64,000 nucleotides of DNA from Amia ocellicauda (lineage: Eukaryota > Chordata > Actinopteri > Amiiformes > Amiidae). Position 1 is the stretch's first letter; each line of letters starts with the position of its first letter. This document shows, piece by piece, positions 46,854 through 59,438 of this stretch. The translations under genes were made by a program, and so were the position numbers. The stretch covers positions 4,547,444-4,611,443 of the forward strand of contig NC_089863.1 of NCBI RefSeq assembly GCF_036373705.1, written 5' to 3'. Below the pieces are notes generated by a model that had not been told where the DNA came from, searched no databases, and was given only the letters and a program-made list of their open reading frames with translations.

Positions 46854-47253
46854 CGGGGAAGGACCTTGTCTTACCGCTTTGTATGTCTGGATGTATGTAA
46901 GCATGCATGCACGCATACATGCATGCACGCATGCATGTATGTATGAAGTTATTGTCATGATGATTTCAATGATCAAATCCTATGCATTTAATCTAGTTTC
47001 GTCAAAAGACGTCGATTAAGGTGAAGTCTTGTGTCTGCGTGCAAACAGACTACGAGTGCACTGCGCAGTATGTGCGGGTCACAATACAATCCTTTCGAGC
47101 CCGTACAGATTGGGATGTTTTCATGCTAAATGTACTCGGTGCATCTTCAACAGCAGCAAAGGTCAACAGCGCTGTTGAAAATGTTGATACGCAGAAGCGT
47201 CCACCACGTGAGATGACTGATGCAGGTGTGACCGTAGCCATCGTGGTGGGTGT

Positions 47254-47335
47254 GGTAACGTGGCCGAGTGGTCTAAGGCGCTTCATTTAAGCTCCAGTCT
47301 CTTTGGAGGCGTGGGTTGGAATCCCACCGTTGCCA
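47254..47335 (+). pseudogene. tRNA-Leu(TAA)-like, array B unit 3
   Basis: Same as unit 1. Confidence 0.75.
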
Positions 47336-47449
47336 ACTTCCTTTAGCCATTAAAGTCATGGTGCTTTCCTAGTTGCACCTCTTCGTTCCATTTCACACGT
47401 TACTTTTCTGGACATGTACTTTGCATGTCAACGGGGAGCGCTCTCGGCA

Positions 47450-47531
47450 GACGAGGTGGCCGAGTGGTTAAGGCGATGGACTGCTAATCCATTGTGCTGT
47501 GCACGCGTGGGTTTGGATACCATACTCTTCG
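47450..47531 (+). tRNA. tRNA-Ser(GCT), degenerate 3' third, array B unit 3
   Basis: Same as unit 1. Confidence 0.77.
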
Positions 47532-48000
47532 GATCACGGCAGCCTTTTACAGAAGAGCAATGATTGCTGCCTCAATAAAGTGTTCATCTCTTTCCATTAC
47601 GTTGCAATCCTGTTCCGTCCTGTCTCAAAATGTTGTCATTACCCTAGAGTGGAATATCCGGGGTGGCGGTGTGCATGGTGGGAGATGGCCTGCGAGGGTG
47701 CAGGGCGTGTCTGCTTGCTTTGGGTCTTGGGTGGGGGCTGGTGTGGCTGAAATGCCAGCGCTGAATTTTTGGTCCTGGGGCGAGGTATATGAGAAAAGGC
47801 CCCACTATCAAGATTTCAAGTAACCACACCACCCTCAATCAATTCCCCACAAAGCCCAAGTTACTGGTGGGCACTTCAGCAGCCAAAGAACACACCTTGG
47901 AGCAATTAGAAGATGGAATGAAACGAAAGCAATGGGAGTCTTGCTGAAACCAAGCAACGTCGTCAACCTGGTCGTTGAAGACGGGCAAAAACATGGCTAT

Positions 48001-48082
48001 TGGCAGCGGTGGGATTTGAACCCACACCTCCGAAGAGACTGGAGCCTAAATCCAGCGCCTTAGACCGCTCGGCCACGCTACC
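48001..48082 (-). tRNA. tRNA-Leu(TAG), array B unit 4, C48T
   Basis: One change, C48 to T, at the base before the T stem; it may weaken the 15-48 Levitt pair. Confidence 0.94.
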
Positions 48083-48474
48083 CAGGGAAGGATCTTGTCT
48101 TACCGCTTTGTATGTCTGGATGTATGTAAGCATGCATGCACGCATGCACGCATGCATGTATGTATGAAGTTATTGTCATGATGATTTCAATGATCAAATC
48201 CTATGCATTTAATCTAGTTTCGTCAAAAGACGTCGATTAAGGTGAAGTCTTGTGTCTGCGTGCAAACAGACTACGAGTCCACTGCGCAGTATGTGCGGGT
48301 CACAATACAATCCTTTCGAGCCCGTACAGATTGGGATGTTTTCATGCTAAATGTACTCGGTGCATCTTCAACAGCAGCAAAGGTCAACAGCGCTGTTGAA
48401 AATGTTGATACGCAGAAGCGTCCACCACGTGAGATGACTGATGCAGGTGTGACCGTAGCCATCGTGGCGGGTGT

Positions 48475-48556
48475 GGTAACGTGGCCGAGTGGTCTAAGGC
48501 GCTTCATTTAAGCTCCAGTCTCTTTGGAGGCGTGGGTTGGAATCCCACCGTTGCCA
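48475..48556 (+). pseudogene. tRNA-Leu(TAA)-like, array B unit 4
   Basis: Same as unit 1. Confidence 0.75.
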
Positions 48557-48670
48557 ACTTCCTTTAGCCATTAAAGTCATGGTGCTTTCCTAGTTGCACC
48601 TCGTCGTTCCATTTCACACGTTACTTTTCTGGACATGTACTTTGCATGTCAACAGGGAGCGCTCTCGGCA

Positions 48671-48752
48671 GACGAGGTGGCCGAGTGGTTAAGGCGATGG
48701 ACTGCTAATCCATTGTGCTGTGCACGCGTGGGTTTGGATACCATACTCTTCG
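48671..48752 (+). tRNA. tRNA-Ser(GCT), degenerate 3' third, array B unit 4
   Basis: Same as unit 1. Confidence 0.77.
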
Positions 48753-49221
48753 GATCACGGCAGCCTTTTACAGAAGAGCAATGATTGCTGCCTCAATAAA
48801 GTGTTCATCTCTTTCCATTACGTTGCAATCCTGTTCCGTCCTGTCTCAAAATGTTGTCATTACCCTAGAGTGGAATATCCGGGGTGGCGGTGTGCATGGT
48901 GGGAGATGGCCTGCGAGGGTGCAGGGCGTGTCTGCTTGCTTTGGGTCTTGGGTGGGGGCTGGTGTGGCTGAAATGCCAGCGCTGAATTTTTGGTCCTGGG
49001 GCGAGGTATATGAGAAAAGGCCCCACTATCAAGATTTCAAGTAACCACACCACCCTCAATCAATTCCCCGCAAAGCCCAAGTTACTGGTGGGCACTTCAG
49101 CAGCCAAAGAACACACCTTGGAGCAATTAGAAGATGGAATGAAACGAAAGCAATGGGAGTCTTGCTGAAACCAAGCAACGTCGTCAACCTGGTCGTTGAA
49201 GACGGGCAAAAACATGGCTAT

Positions 49222-49303
49222 TGGCAGCAGTGGGATTTGAACCCACGCCTCCAAAGAGACTGGAGCCTAAATCCAGCGCCTTAGACCGCTCGGCCACGCT
49301 ACC
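49222..49303 (-). tRNA. tRNA-Leu(TAG), array B unit 5
   Basis: C66 to T turns the 7-66 pair into a G-T wobble, and the variable arm has a C to T change that matches the Leu-like paralog. Confidence 0.93.
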
Positions 49304-49703
49304 CAGGGGTTGACCTTGACTTACCGCTTTGTATGTCTGGATGTATGTAAGCATGCATGCACGCATACATGCATGCACGCATGCATGTATGTATGAAGTT
49401 ATTGTCATGATGATTTCAATGATCAAATCCTATGCATTTAATCTAGTTTCGTCAAAAGACGTCGATTAAGGTGAAGTCTTGTGTCTGCGTGCAAACAGAC
49501 TACGAGTCCACTGCGCAGTATGTGCGGGTCACAATACAATCCTTTCGAGCCCGTACAGATTGGGAGGTTTTCATGCTAAATGTACTCGGTGCATCTTCAA
49601 CAGCAGCAAAGGTCAACAGCGCTGTTGAAAATGTTGATACGCAGAAGCGTCCACCACGTGAGATGACTGATGCAGGTGTGACCGTAGCCATCGTGGCGGG
49701 TGT

Positions 49704-49785
49704 GGTAACGTGGCCGAGTGGTCTAAGGCGCTTCATTTAAGCTCCAGTCTCTTTGGAGGCGTGGTTTGGAATCCCACCGTTGCCA
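49704..49785 (+). pseudogene. tRNA-Leu(TAA)-like, array B unit 5
   Basis: Private G53 to T change breaks the pair closing the T loop, further decay. Confidence 0.75.
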
Positions 49786-49899
49786 ACTTCCTTTAGCCAT
49801 TAAAGTCATGGTGCTTTCCGAGTTGCACCTCGTCGTTCCATTTCACACGTTACTTTTCTGGACATGTACTTTGCATGTCAACGGGGAGCGCTCTCGGCA

Positions 49900-49981
49900 G
49901 ACGAGGTGGCCGAGTGGTTAAGGCGATGGACTGCTAATCCATTGTGCTGTGCACGCGTGGGTTTGGATACCATACTCTTCG
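49900..49981 (+). tRNA. tRNA-Ser(GCT), degenerate 3' third, array B unit 5
   Basis: Same as unit 1. Confidence 0.77.
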
Positions 49982-50450
49982 GATCACGGCAGCCTTTTAC
50001 AGAAGAGCAATGATTGCTGCCTCAATAAAGTGTTCATCTCTTTCCATTACGTTGCAATCCTGTTCCGTCCTGTCTCAAAATGTTGTCATTACCCTAGAGT
50101 GGAATATCCGGGGTGGCGGTGTGCATGGTGGGAGATGGCCTGCGAGGGTGCAGGGCGTGTCTGCTTGCTTTGGGTCTTGGGTGGGGGCTGGTGTGGCTGA
50201 AATGCCAGCGCTGAATTTTTGGTCCTGGGGCGAGGTATATGAGAAAAGGCCCCACTATCAAGATTTCAAGTAACCACACCACCCTCAATCAATTCCCCGC
50301 AAAGCCCAAGTTACTGGTGGGCACTTCAGCAGCCAAAGAACACACCTTGGAGCAATTAGAAGATGGAATGAAACGAAAGCAATGGGAGTCTTGCTGAAAC
50401 CAAGCAACGTCGTCAACCTGGTCGTTGAAGACGGGCAAAAACATGGCTAT

Positions 50451-50532
50451 TGGCAGCGGTGGGATTTGAACCCACGCCTCCGAAGAGACTGGAGCCTAAA
50501 TCCAGCGCCTTAGACCGCTCGGCCACGCTACC
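50451..50532 (-). tRNA. tRNA-Leu(TAG), array B unit 6
   Basis: Same gene sequence as unit 1; the 5' flank differs. Confidence 0.96.
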
Positions 50533-50931
50533 CGGCATTGACCTTGACTTACCGCTTTGTATGTCTGGATGTATGTAAGCATGCATGCACGCATACATGC
50601 ATGCACGCATGCATGTATGTATGAAGTTATTGTCATGATGATTTCAATGATCAAATCCTATGCATTTAATCTAGTTTCGTCAAAAGACGTCGATTAAGGT
50701 GAAGTCTTGTGTCTGCGTGCAAACAGAATACGAGTCCACTGCGCAGTATGTGCGGGTCACAATACAATCCTTTCGAGCCCGTACAGATTGGGATGTTTTC
50801 ATGCTAAATGTACTCGGTGCATCTTCAACAGCAGCAAAGGTCAACAGCGCTGTTGAAAATGTTGATACGCAGAAGCGTCCACCACGTGAGATGACTGATG
50901 CAGGTGTGACCGTAGCCGTCGTGGCGGGTGT

Positions 50932-51013
50932 GGTAACGTGGCCGAGTGGTCTAAGGCGCTTCATTTAAGCTCCAGTCTCTTTGGAGGCGTGGGTTGGAAT
51001 CCCACCGTTGCCA
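50932..51013 (+). pseudogene. tRNA-Leu(TAA)-like, array B unit 6
   Basis: Same as unit 1. Confidence 0.75.
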
Positions 51014-51127
51014 ACTTCCTTTAGCCATTAAAGTCATGGTGCTTTCCTAGTTGCACCTCGTCGTTCCATTTCACACGTTACTTTTCTGGACATGTACTTT
51101 GCATGTCAACGGGGAGCGCTCTCGGCA

Positions 51128-51209
51128 GACGAGGTGGCCGAGTGGTTAAGGCGATGGACTGCTAATCCATTGTGCTGTGCACGCGTGGGTTTGGATACCA
51201 TACTCTTCG
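51128..51209 (+). tRNA. tRNA-Ser(GCT), degenerate 3' third, array B unit 6
   Basis: Same as unit 1. Confidence 0.77.
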
Positions 51210-51678
51210 GATCACGGCAGCCTTTTACAGAAGAGCAATGATTGCTGCCTCAATAAAGTGTTCATCTCTTTCCATTACGTTGCAATCCTGTTCCGTCCTG
51301 TCTCAAAATGTTGTCATTACCCTAGAGTGGAATATCCGGGGTGGCGGTGTGCATGGTGGGAGATGGCCTGCGAGGGTGCAGGGCGTGTCTGCTTGCTTTG
51401 GGTCTTGGGTGGGGGCTGGTGTGGCTGAAATGCCAGCGCTGAATTTTTGGTCCTGGGGCGAGGTATATGAGAAAAGGCCCCACTATCAAGATTTCAAGTA
51501 ACCACACCACCCTCAATCAATTCCCCGCAAAGCCCAAGTTACTGGTGGGCACTTCAGCAGCCAAAGAACACACCTTGGAGCAATTAGAAGATGGAATGAA
51601 ACGAAAGCAATGGGAGTCTTGCTGAAACCAAGCAACGTCGTCAACCTGGTCGTTGAAGACGGGCAAAAACATGGCTAT

Positions 51679-51760
51679 TGGCAGCGGTGGGATTTGAACC
51701 CACGCCTCCGAAGAGACTGGAGCCTAAATCCAGCGCCTTAGACCGCTCGGCCACGCTACC
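51679..51760 (-). tRNA. tRNA-Leu(TAG), array B unit 7
   Basis: Same gene sequence as unit 1. Confidence 0.96.
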
Positions 51761-52160
51761 CGGGGAAGGACCTTGTCTTACCGCTTTGTATGTCTGGATG
51801 TATGTAAGCATGCATGCACGCATACATGCATGCACGCATGCATGTATGTATGAAGTTATTGTCATGATGATTTCAATGATCAAATCCTATGCATTTAATC
51901 TAGTTTCGTCAAAAGACGTCGATTAAGGTGAAGTCTTGTGTCTGCGTGCAAACAGAATACGAGTCCACTGCGCAGTATGTGCGGGTCACAATACAATCCT
52001 TTCGAGCCCGTACAGATTGGGATGTTTTCATGCTAAATGTACTCGGTGCATCTTCAACAGCAGCAAAGGTCAACAGCGCTGTTGAAAATGTTGATACGCA
52101 GAAGCGTCCACCACGTGAGATGACTGATGCAGGTGTGACCGTAGCCGTCGTGGCGGGTGT

Positions 52161-52242
52161 GGTAACGTGGCCGAGTGGTCTAAGGCGCTTCATTTAAGCT
52201 CCAGTCTCTTTGGAGGCGTGGGTTGGAATCCCACCGTTGCCA
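52161..52242 (+). pseudogene. tRNA-Leu(TAA)-like, array B unit 7
   Basis: Same as unit 1. Confidence 0.75.
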
Positions 52243-52356
52243 ACTTCCTTTAGCCATTAAAGTCATGGTGCTTTCCTAGTTGCACCTCGTCGTTCCATTT
52301 CACACGTTACTTTTCTGGACATGTACTTTGCATGTCAACGGGGAGCGCTCTCGGCA

Positions 52357-52438
52357 GACGAGGTGGCCGAGTGGTTAAGGCGATGGACTGCTAATCCATT
52401 GTGCTGTGCACGCGTGGGTTTGGATACCATACTCTTCG
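52357..52438 (+). tRNA. tRNA-Ser(GCT), degenerate 3' third, array B unit 7
   Basis: Same as unit 1. Confidence 0.77.
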
Positions 52439-52907
52439 GATCACGGCAGCCTTTTACAGAAGAGCAATGATTGCTGCCTCAATAAAGTGTTCATCTCTTT
52501 CCATTACGTTGCAATCCTGTTCCGTCCTGTCTCAAAATGTTGTCATTACCCTAGAGTGGAATATCCGGGGTGGCGGTGTGCATGGTGGGAGATGGCCTGC
52601 GAGGGTGCAGGGCGTGTCTGCTTGCTTTGGGTCTTGGGTGGGGGCTGGTGTGGCTGAAATGCCAGCGCTGAATTTTTGGTCCTGGGGCGAGGTATATGAG
52701 AAAAGGCCCCACTATCAAGATTTCAAGTAACCACACCACCCTCAATCAATTCCCCGCAAAGCCCAAGTTACTGGTGGGCACTTCAGCAGCCAAAGAACAC
52801 ACCTTGGAGCAATTAGAAGATGGAATGAAACGAAAGCAATGGGAGTCTTGCTGAAACCAAGCAACGTCGTCAACCTGGTCGTTGAAGACGGGCAAAAACA
52901 CGGCTAT

Positions 52908-52989
52908 TGGCAGCGGTGGGATTTGAACCCACGCCTCCGAAGAGACTGGAGCCTTAATCCAGCGCCTTAGACCGCTCGGCCACGCTACC
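52908..52989 (-). tRNA. tRNA-Leu(AAG), array B unit 8
   Basis: Same body as the TAG copies with T34 changed to A, so the loop is TTAAGGC and the anticodon AAG. Everything else, including the T5 terminator, is intact. It would read CUU, CUC and CUA after inosine editing. First of five AAG copies. Confidence 0.95.
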
Positions 52990-53389
52990 CGGGGAAGGAC
53001 CTTGTCTTACCGCTTTGTATGTCTGGATGTATGTAAGCATGCATGCACGCATACATGCATGCACGCATGCATGTATGTATGAAGTTATTGTCATGATGAT
53101 TTCAATGATCAAATCCTATGCATTTAGTCTAGTTTCGTCAAAAGACGTCGATTAAGGTGAAGTCTTGTGTCTGCGTGCAAACAGACTACGAGTCCACTGC
53201 GCAGTATGTGCGGGTCACAATACAATCCTTTCGAGCCCGTACAGATTGGGATGTTTTCATGCTAAATGTACTCGGTGCATCTTCAACAGCAGCAAAGGTC
53301 AACAGCGCTGTTGAAAATGTTGATACCCAGAAGCGTCCACCACGTGAGATGACTGATGCAGGTGTGACCGTAGAGATCGTGGTGGGTGT

Positions 53390-53471
53390 GGTAACGTGGC
53401 CGAGTGGTCTAAGGCGCTTCATTTAAGCTCCAGTCTCTTTGGAGGCGTGGGTTGGAATCCCACCGTTGCCA
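53390..53471 (+). pseudogene. tRNA-Leu(TAA)-like, array B unit 8
   Basis: Same as unit 1. Confidence 0.75.
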
Positions 53472-53585
53472 ACTTCCTTTAGCCATTAAAGTCATGGTGC
53501 TTGCCTAGTTGCACCTCGTCGTTCCATATCACACGTTACTTTTCTGGACATGTACTTTGCATGTCAACGGGGAGCGCTCTCGGCA

Positions 53586-53667
53586 GACGAGGTGGCCGAG
53601 TGGTTAAGGCGATGGACTGCTAATCAATTGTGCTGTGCACGCGTGGGTTCGGATACCATACTCTTCG
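53586..53667 (+). tRNA. tRNA-Ser(GCT), array B unit 8, C56 form
   Basis: T loop is TTCGGAT, keeping C56, but C41 to A breaks an anticodon-stem pair (TCAAT). Acceptor mismatches remain. Confidence 0.77.
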
Positions 53668-54070
53668 GATCACGGCAGCCTTTTACAGAAGAGCAATGAT
53701 TGCTGCCTCAATAAAGTGTTCATCTCTTTCCATTACGTTGCAATCCTGTTCCGTCCTGTCTCAAAATGTTGTCATTACCCTCGAGTGGAATATCCGGGGT
53801 GGCGGTGTGCATGGTGGGAGATGGCCTGCGAGGGTGCAGGGCGTGTCTGCTTGCTTTGGGTCTTGGGTGGGGGCTGGTGTGGCTGAAATGCCAGCGCTGA
53901 ATTTTTGGTCCTGGGGCGAGGTATATGAGAAAAGGCCCCACTATCAAGATTTCAAGTGACCACACCACCCTCAATCAATTCCCCGCAAAGCCCAAGTTAC
54001 TGGTGGGCACTTCAGCAGCCAAAGAGCCACACCTTGGAGCAATTAGAAGATGGAATGAAACGAAAGCAAT

Positions 54071-54640
54071 GACATTAAGATCTACACCTCCATAAAACAA
54101 GAGGCAAAGCTCTCACCCTTGGGGAAGGTGCACGTACAGCCCAGATAGCATCAGGAATGTAAAGTTCATGTTTCGGACGGTGTTAATGAGCTCTTCTAAT
54201 CTCTCATTTATATTACATTTATCATTCGCTTCTCTCTATTCAATATGGTTGTGTATTATGGTTGGCATTATATTGCCTTTTATTTTGTGTTTTGATTTGC
54301 TTTCACCTCATTGTCTCATTTCTTATTCCCAACTGTTATTATTAAGCTTGCACGTGTGCCTTATTATCATTTGTTTTCGTTTGAGGGAATCACCGCCGCA
54401 CAACACCCCTGGGTCCACCTGCACTCCATCACCAAGCGTTCCTCGGGTACTTGGGCCATAAGTAATGAACGTCAGGTGTGCGTCTGTGTGTTTCTGCTCC
54501 CAGGTTGCGTGCGCCGCTTTTCCATCCACGACCCCAGTCTTGACCCTGCATCTACGAAACACTGCATTAAGATCCTGTGTGGCCACATTCACAACTGTAT
54601 ACAGACCACTGTGTGTTTTTGGTTCATTTGGATGCCGCCT
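54071..54640. repeat. 570-bp extra segment, copy 1
   Basis: Present in four consecutive array B units directly after CGAAAGCAAT and absent from the rest. The left half is T-rich and the right half GC-richer. I see no terminal inverted repeat, poly(A) tail, tRNA-like head or target site duplication. Open frames of up to 124 codons overlap on both strands but show no known domain. It may be an insertion or the ancestral spacer lost from the short units. Confidence 0.85.
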
Positions 54641-54707
54641 GGGAGTCTTGCTGAAACCAAGCAACGTCGTCAACCTGGTCGTTGAAGACGGGCAAAAACA
54701 CGGCTAT

Positions 54708-54789
54708 TGGCAGCGGTGGGATTTGAACCCACGCCTCCGAAGAGACTGGAGCCTTAATCCAGCGCCTTAGACCGCTCGGCCACGCTACC
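54708..54789 (-). tRNA. tRNA-Leu(AAG), array B unit 9
   Basis: Same as unit 8. Confidence 0.95.
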
Positions 54790-55189
54790 CGGGGAAGGGC
54801 CCTGTCTTACCGCTTTGTATGTCTGGATGTATGTAAGCATGCATGCACGCATACATGCATGCACGCATTCATGTATGTATGAAGTTATTGTCATGATGAT
54901 TTCAATGATCAAATCCTATGCATTTAATCTAGTTTCGTCAAAAGACGTCGATTAAGGTGAAGTCTTGTGTCTGCGTGCAAACAGACTACGAGTCCACTGC
55001 GCAGTATGTGCGGGTCACAATACAATCCTTTCGAGCCCGTACAGATTGGGATGTTTTCATGCTAAATGTACTCGGTGCATCTTCAACAGCAGCAAAGGTC
55101 AACAGCGCTGTTGAAAATGTTGATACCCAGAAGCGTCCACCACGTGAGATGACTGATGCAGGTGTGACCGTAGAGATCGTGGTGGGTGT

Positions 55190-55271
55190 GGTAACGTGGC
55201 CGAGTGGTCTTAGGCGCTTCATTTAAGCTCCAGTCTCTTTGGAGGCGTGGGTTGGAATCCCACCGTTGCCA
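55190..55271 (+). pseudogene. tRNA-Leu(TAA)-like, array B unit 9
   Basis: A D-loop A to T change at the end of the A box (GGTCTTAGG), shared with unit 10. Confidence 0.75.
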
Positions 55272-55385
55272 ACTTCCTTTAGCCATTAAAGTCATGGTGC
55301 TTGCCTAGTTGCACCTCGTCGTTCCATATCACACGTTACTTTTCTGGACATGTACTTTGCATGTCAACGGGGAGCGCTCTCGGCA

Positions 55386-55467
55386 GACGAGGTGGCCGAG
55401 TGGTTAAGGCGATGGACTGCTAATCCATTGTGCTGTGCACGCGTGGGTTCGGATACCATACTCTTCG
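55386..55467 (+). tRNA. tRNA-Ser(GCT), array B unit 9, C56 form
   Basis: C56 present and anticodon stem intact; acceptor mismatches 3-70 and 7-66 remain. Confidence 0.8.
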
Positions 55468-55870
55468 GATCACGGCAGCCTTTTACAGAAGAGCAATGAT
55501 TGCTGCCTCAATAAAGTGTTCATCTCTTTCCATTACGTTGCAATCCTGTTCCGTCCTGTCTCAAAATGTTGTCATTACCCTCGAGTGGAATATCCGGGGT
55601 GGCGGTGTGCATGGTGGGAGATGGCCTGCGAGGGTGCAGGGCGTGTCTGCTTGCTTTGGGTCTTGGGTGGGGGCTGGTGTGGCTGAAATGCCAGCGCTGA
55701 ATTTTTGGTCCTGGGGCGAGGTATATGAGAAAAGGCCCCACTATCAAGATTTCAAGTGACCACACCACCCTCAATCAATTCCCCGCAAAGCCCAAGTTAC
55801 TGGTGGGCACTTCAGCAGCCAAAGAGCCACACCTTGGAGCAATTAGAAGATGGAATGAAACGAAAGCAAT

Positions 55871-56440
55871 GACATTAAGATCTACACCTCCATAAAACAA
55901 GAGGCAAAGCTCTCACCCTTGGGGAAGGTGCACGTACAGCCCAGATAGCATCAGGAATGTAAAGTTCATGTTTCGGACGGTGTTAATGAGCTCTTCTAAT
56001 CTCTCATTTATATTACATTTATCATTCGCTTCTCTCTATTCAATATGGTTGTGTATTATGGTTGGCATTATATTGCCTTTTATTTTGTGTTTTGATTTGC
56101 TTTCACCTCATTGTCTCATTTCTTATTCCCAACTGTTATTATTAAGCTTGCACGTGTGCCTTATTATCATTTGTTTTCGTTTGAGGGAATCAGCGCCGCA
56201 CAACACCCCTGGGTCCACCTGCACTCCATCACCAAGCGTTCCTCGGGTACTTGGGCCATAAGTAATGAACATCAGGTGTGCGTCTGTGTGTTTCTGCTCC
56301 CAGGTTGCGTGCGCCGCTTTTCCATCCACGACCCCAGTCTTGACCCTGCATCTACGAAACACTGCATTAAGATCCTGTGTGGCCACATTCACAACTGTAT
56401 ACAGACCACTGTGTGTTTTTGGTTCATTTGGATGCCGCCT
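55871..56440. repeat. 570-bp extra segment, copy 2
   Basis: Near-identical to copy 1. Confidence 0.85.
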
Positions 56441-56507
56441 GGGAGTCTTGCTGAAACCAAGCAACGTCGTCAACCTGGTCGTTGAAGACGGGCAAAAACA
56501 CGGCTAT

Positions 56508-56589
56508 TGGCAGCGGTGGGATTTGAACCCACGCCTCCGAAGAGACTGGAGCCTTAATCCAGCGCCTTAGACCGCTCGGCCACGCTACC
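56508..56589 (-). tRNA. tRNA-Leu(AAG), array B unit 10
   Basis: Same as unit 8. Confidence 0.95.
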
Positions 56590-56989
56590 CGGGGAAGGGC
56601 CCTGTCTTACCGCTTTGTATGTCTGGATGTATGTAAGCATGCATGCACGCATACATGCATGCACGCATTCATGTATGTATAAAGTTATTGTCATGATGAT
56701 TTCAATGATCAAATCCTATGCATTTAATCTAGTTTCGTCAAAAGACGTCGATTAAGGTGAAGTCTTGTGTCTGCGTGCAAACAGACTACGAGTCCACTGC
56801 GCAGTATGTGCGGGTCACAATACAATCCTTTCGAGCCCGTACAGATTGGGATGTTTTCATGCTAAATGTACTCGGTGCATCTTCAACAGCAGCAAAGGTC
56901 AACAGCGCTGTTGAAAATGTTGATACGCAGAAGCGTCCACCACGTGAGATGACTGATGCAGGTGTGACCGTAGAGATCGTGGTGGGTGT

Positions 56990-57071
56990 GGTAACGTGGC
57001 CGAGTGGTCTTAGGCGCTTCATTTAAGCTCCAGTCTCTTTGGAGGCGTGGGTTGGAATCCCACCGTTGCCA
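56990..57071 (+). pseudogene. tRNA-Leu(TAA)-like, array B unit 10
   Basis: Same D-loop change as unit 9. Confidence 0.75.
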
Positions 57072-57185
57072 ACTTCCTTTAGCCATTAAAGTCATGGTGC
57101 TTGCCTAGTTGCACCTCGTCGTTCCATATCACACGTTACTTTTCTGGACATGTACTTTGCATGTCAACGGGGAGCGCTCTCGGCA

Positions 57186-57267
57186 GACGAGGTGGCCGAG
57201 TGGTTAAGGCGATGGACTGCTAATCCATTGTGCTGTGCACGCGTGGGTTCGGATACCATCCTCTTCG
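57186..57267 (+). tRNA. tRNA-Ser(GCT), array B unit 10, best-preserved form
   Basis: C56 is present and position 66 is C, restoring the 7-66 pair, so only the 3-70 acceptor mismatch and the 53-61 mismatch remain. With unit 11 this is the least degraded Ser copy. Confidence 0.83.
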
Positions 57268-57670
57268 GATCACGGCAGCCTTTTACAGAAGAGCAATGAT
57301 TGCTGCCTCAATAAAGTGTTCATCTCTTTCCATTACGTTGCAATCCTGTTCCGTCCTGTCTCAAAATGTTGTCATTACCCTCGAGTGGAATATCCGGGGT
57401 GGCGGTGTGCATGGTGGGAGATGGCCTGCGAGGGTGCAGGGCGTGTCTGCTTGCTTTGGGTCTTGGGTGGGGGCTGGTGTGGCTGAAATGCCAGCGCTGA
57501 ATTTTTGGTCCTGGGGCGAGGTATATGAGAAAAGGCCCCACTATCAAGATTTCAAGTGACCACACCACCCTCAATCAATTCCCCGCAAAGCCCAAGTTAC
57601 TGGTGGGCACTTCAGCAGCCAAAGAGCCACACCTTGGAGCAATTAGAAGATGGAATGAAACGAAAGCAAT

Positions 57671-58240
57671 GACATTAAGATCTACACCTCCATAAAACAA
57701 CAGGCAAAGCTCTCACCCTTGGGGAAGGTGCACGTACAGCCCAGATAGCATCAGGAATGTAAAGTTCATGTTTCGGACGGTGTTAATGAGCTCTTCTAAT
57801 CTCTCATTTATATTACATTTATCATTCGCTTCTCTCTATTCAATATGGTTGTGTATTATGGTTGGCATTATATTGCCTTTTATTTTGTGTTTTGATTTGC
57901 TTTCACCTCATTGTCTCATATCTTATTCCCAACTGTTATTATTAAGCTTGCACGTGTGCCTTATTATCATTTGTTTTCGTTTGAGGGAATCAGCGCCGCA
58001 CAACACCCCTGGGTCCACCTGCACTCCATCACCAAGCGTTCCTCGGGTACTTGGGCCATAAGTAATGAACGTCAGGTGTGCGTCTGTGTGTTTCTGCTCC
58101 CAGGTTGCGTGCGCCGCTTTTCCATCCACGACCCCAGTCTTGACCCTGCATCTACGAAACACTGCATTAAGATCCTGTGTGGCCACATTCACAACTGTAT
58201 ACAGACCACTGTGTGTTTTTGGTTCATTTGGATGCCGCCT
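57671..58240. repeat. 570-bp extra segment, copy 3
   Basis: Near-identical to copy 1, with a few private substitutions. Confidence 0.85.
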
Positions 58241-58307
58241 GGGAGTCTTGCTGAAACCAAGCAACGTCGTCAACCTGGTCGTTGAAGACGGGCAAAAACA
58301 CGGCTAT

Positions 58308-58389
58308 TGGCAGCGGTGGGATTTGAACCCACGCCTCCGAAGAGACTGGAGCCTTAATCCAGCGCCTTAGACCGCTCGGCCACACTACC
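58308..58389 (-). tRNA. tRNA-Leu(AAG), array B unit 11, C6T
   Basis: C6 to T makes a T-G wobble in the acceptor stem; otherwise as unit 8. Confidence 0.94.
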
Positions 58390-58757
58390 CGGGGAAGGAC
58401 CTTGTCTTACCGCTTTGTATGTCTGGATGTATGTAAGCATGTATGTATTAAGTTATTGTCATGATGATTTCAATGATCAAATCCTATGCATTTAATCTAG
58501 TTTCGTCAAAAGACGTCGATTAAGGTGAAGTCTTGTGTCTGCGTGCAAACAAACTACGAGTCCACTGCGCAGTATGTGCGGGTCACAATACAATCCTTTC
58601 GAGCCCGTACAGATTGGGATGTTTTCATGCTAAATGTACTCGGTGCATCTTCAACAGCTGCAAAGGTCAACAGCGCTGTTGAAAATGTTGATACCCAGAA
58701 GCGTCCACCACGTGAGATGACTGATGCAGGTGTGACCGTAGACGTCGTTGTGGGTGT

Positions 58758-58839
58758 GGTAACGTGGCCGAGTGGTCTAAGGCGCTTCATTTAAGCTCCA
58801 GTCTCTTTGGAGGCGTGGGTTGGAATCCCACCGTTGCCA
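58758..58839 (+). pseudogene. tRNA-Leu(TAA)-like, array B unit 11
   Basis: Same as unit 1. Confidence 0.75.
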
Positions 58840-58953
58840 ACTTCTTTTAGCCATTAAAGTCATGGTGCTTTCCTAGTTGCACCTCGTCGTTCCATTTCAC
58901 ACGTTACTTTTCTGGACATGTACTTTGCATGTCAACGGGGAGCACTCTCGGCA

Positions 58954-59035
58954 GACGAGGTGGCCGAGTGGTTAAGGCGATGGACTGCTAATCCATTGTG
59001 CTGTGCACGCGTGGGTTCGGATACCATCCTCTTCG
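58954..59035 (+). tRNA. tRNA-Ser(GCT), array B unit 11, best-preserved form
   Basis: Same C56 and C66 form as unit 10. Confidence 0.83.
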
Positions 59036-59438
59036 GATCACGGCAGCCTTTTACAGAAGAGCAATGATTGCTGCCTCAATAAAGTGTTCATCTCTTTCCA
59101 TTACGTTGCAATCCTGTTCCGTCCTGTCTCAAAATGTTGTCATTACCCTCGAGTGGAATATCCGGGGTGGCGGTGTGCATGGTGGGAGATGGCCTGCGAG
59201 GGTGCAGGGCGTGTCTGCTTGCTTTGGGTCTTGGGTGGGGGCTGGTGTGGCTGAAATGCCAGCGCTGAATTTTTGGTCCTGGGGCGAGGTATATGAGAAA
59301 AGGCCCCACTATCAAGATTTCAAGTGACCACACCACCCTCAATCAATTCCCCGCAAAGCCCAAGTTACTGGTGGGCACTTCAGCAGCCAAAGAGCCACAC
59401 CTTGGAGCAATTAGAAGATGGAATGAAACGAAAGCAAT

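Noticed and set aside
54311-54685. Overlapping frames of 97-124 codons in the 570-bp segment
   Set aside because: Frames on both strands, running out into tRNA sequence, with no recognisable domain. No support for coding.
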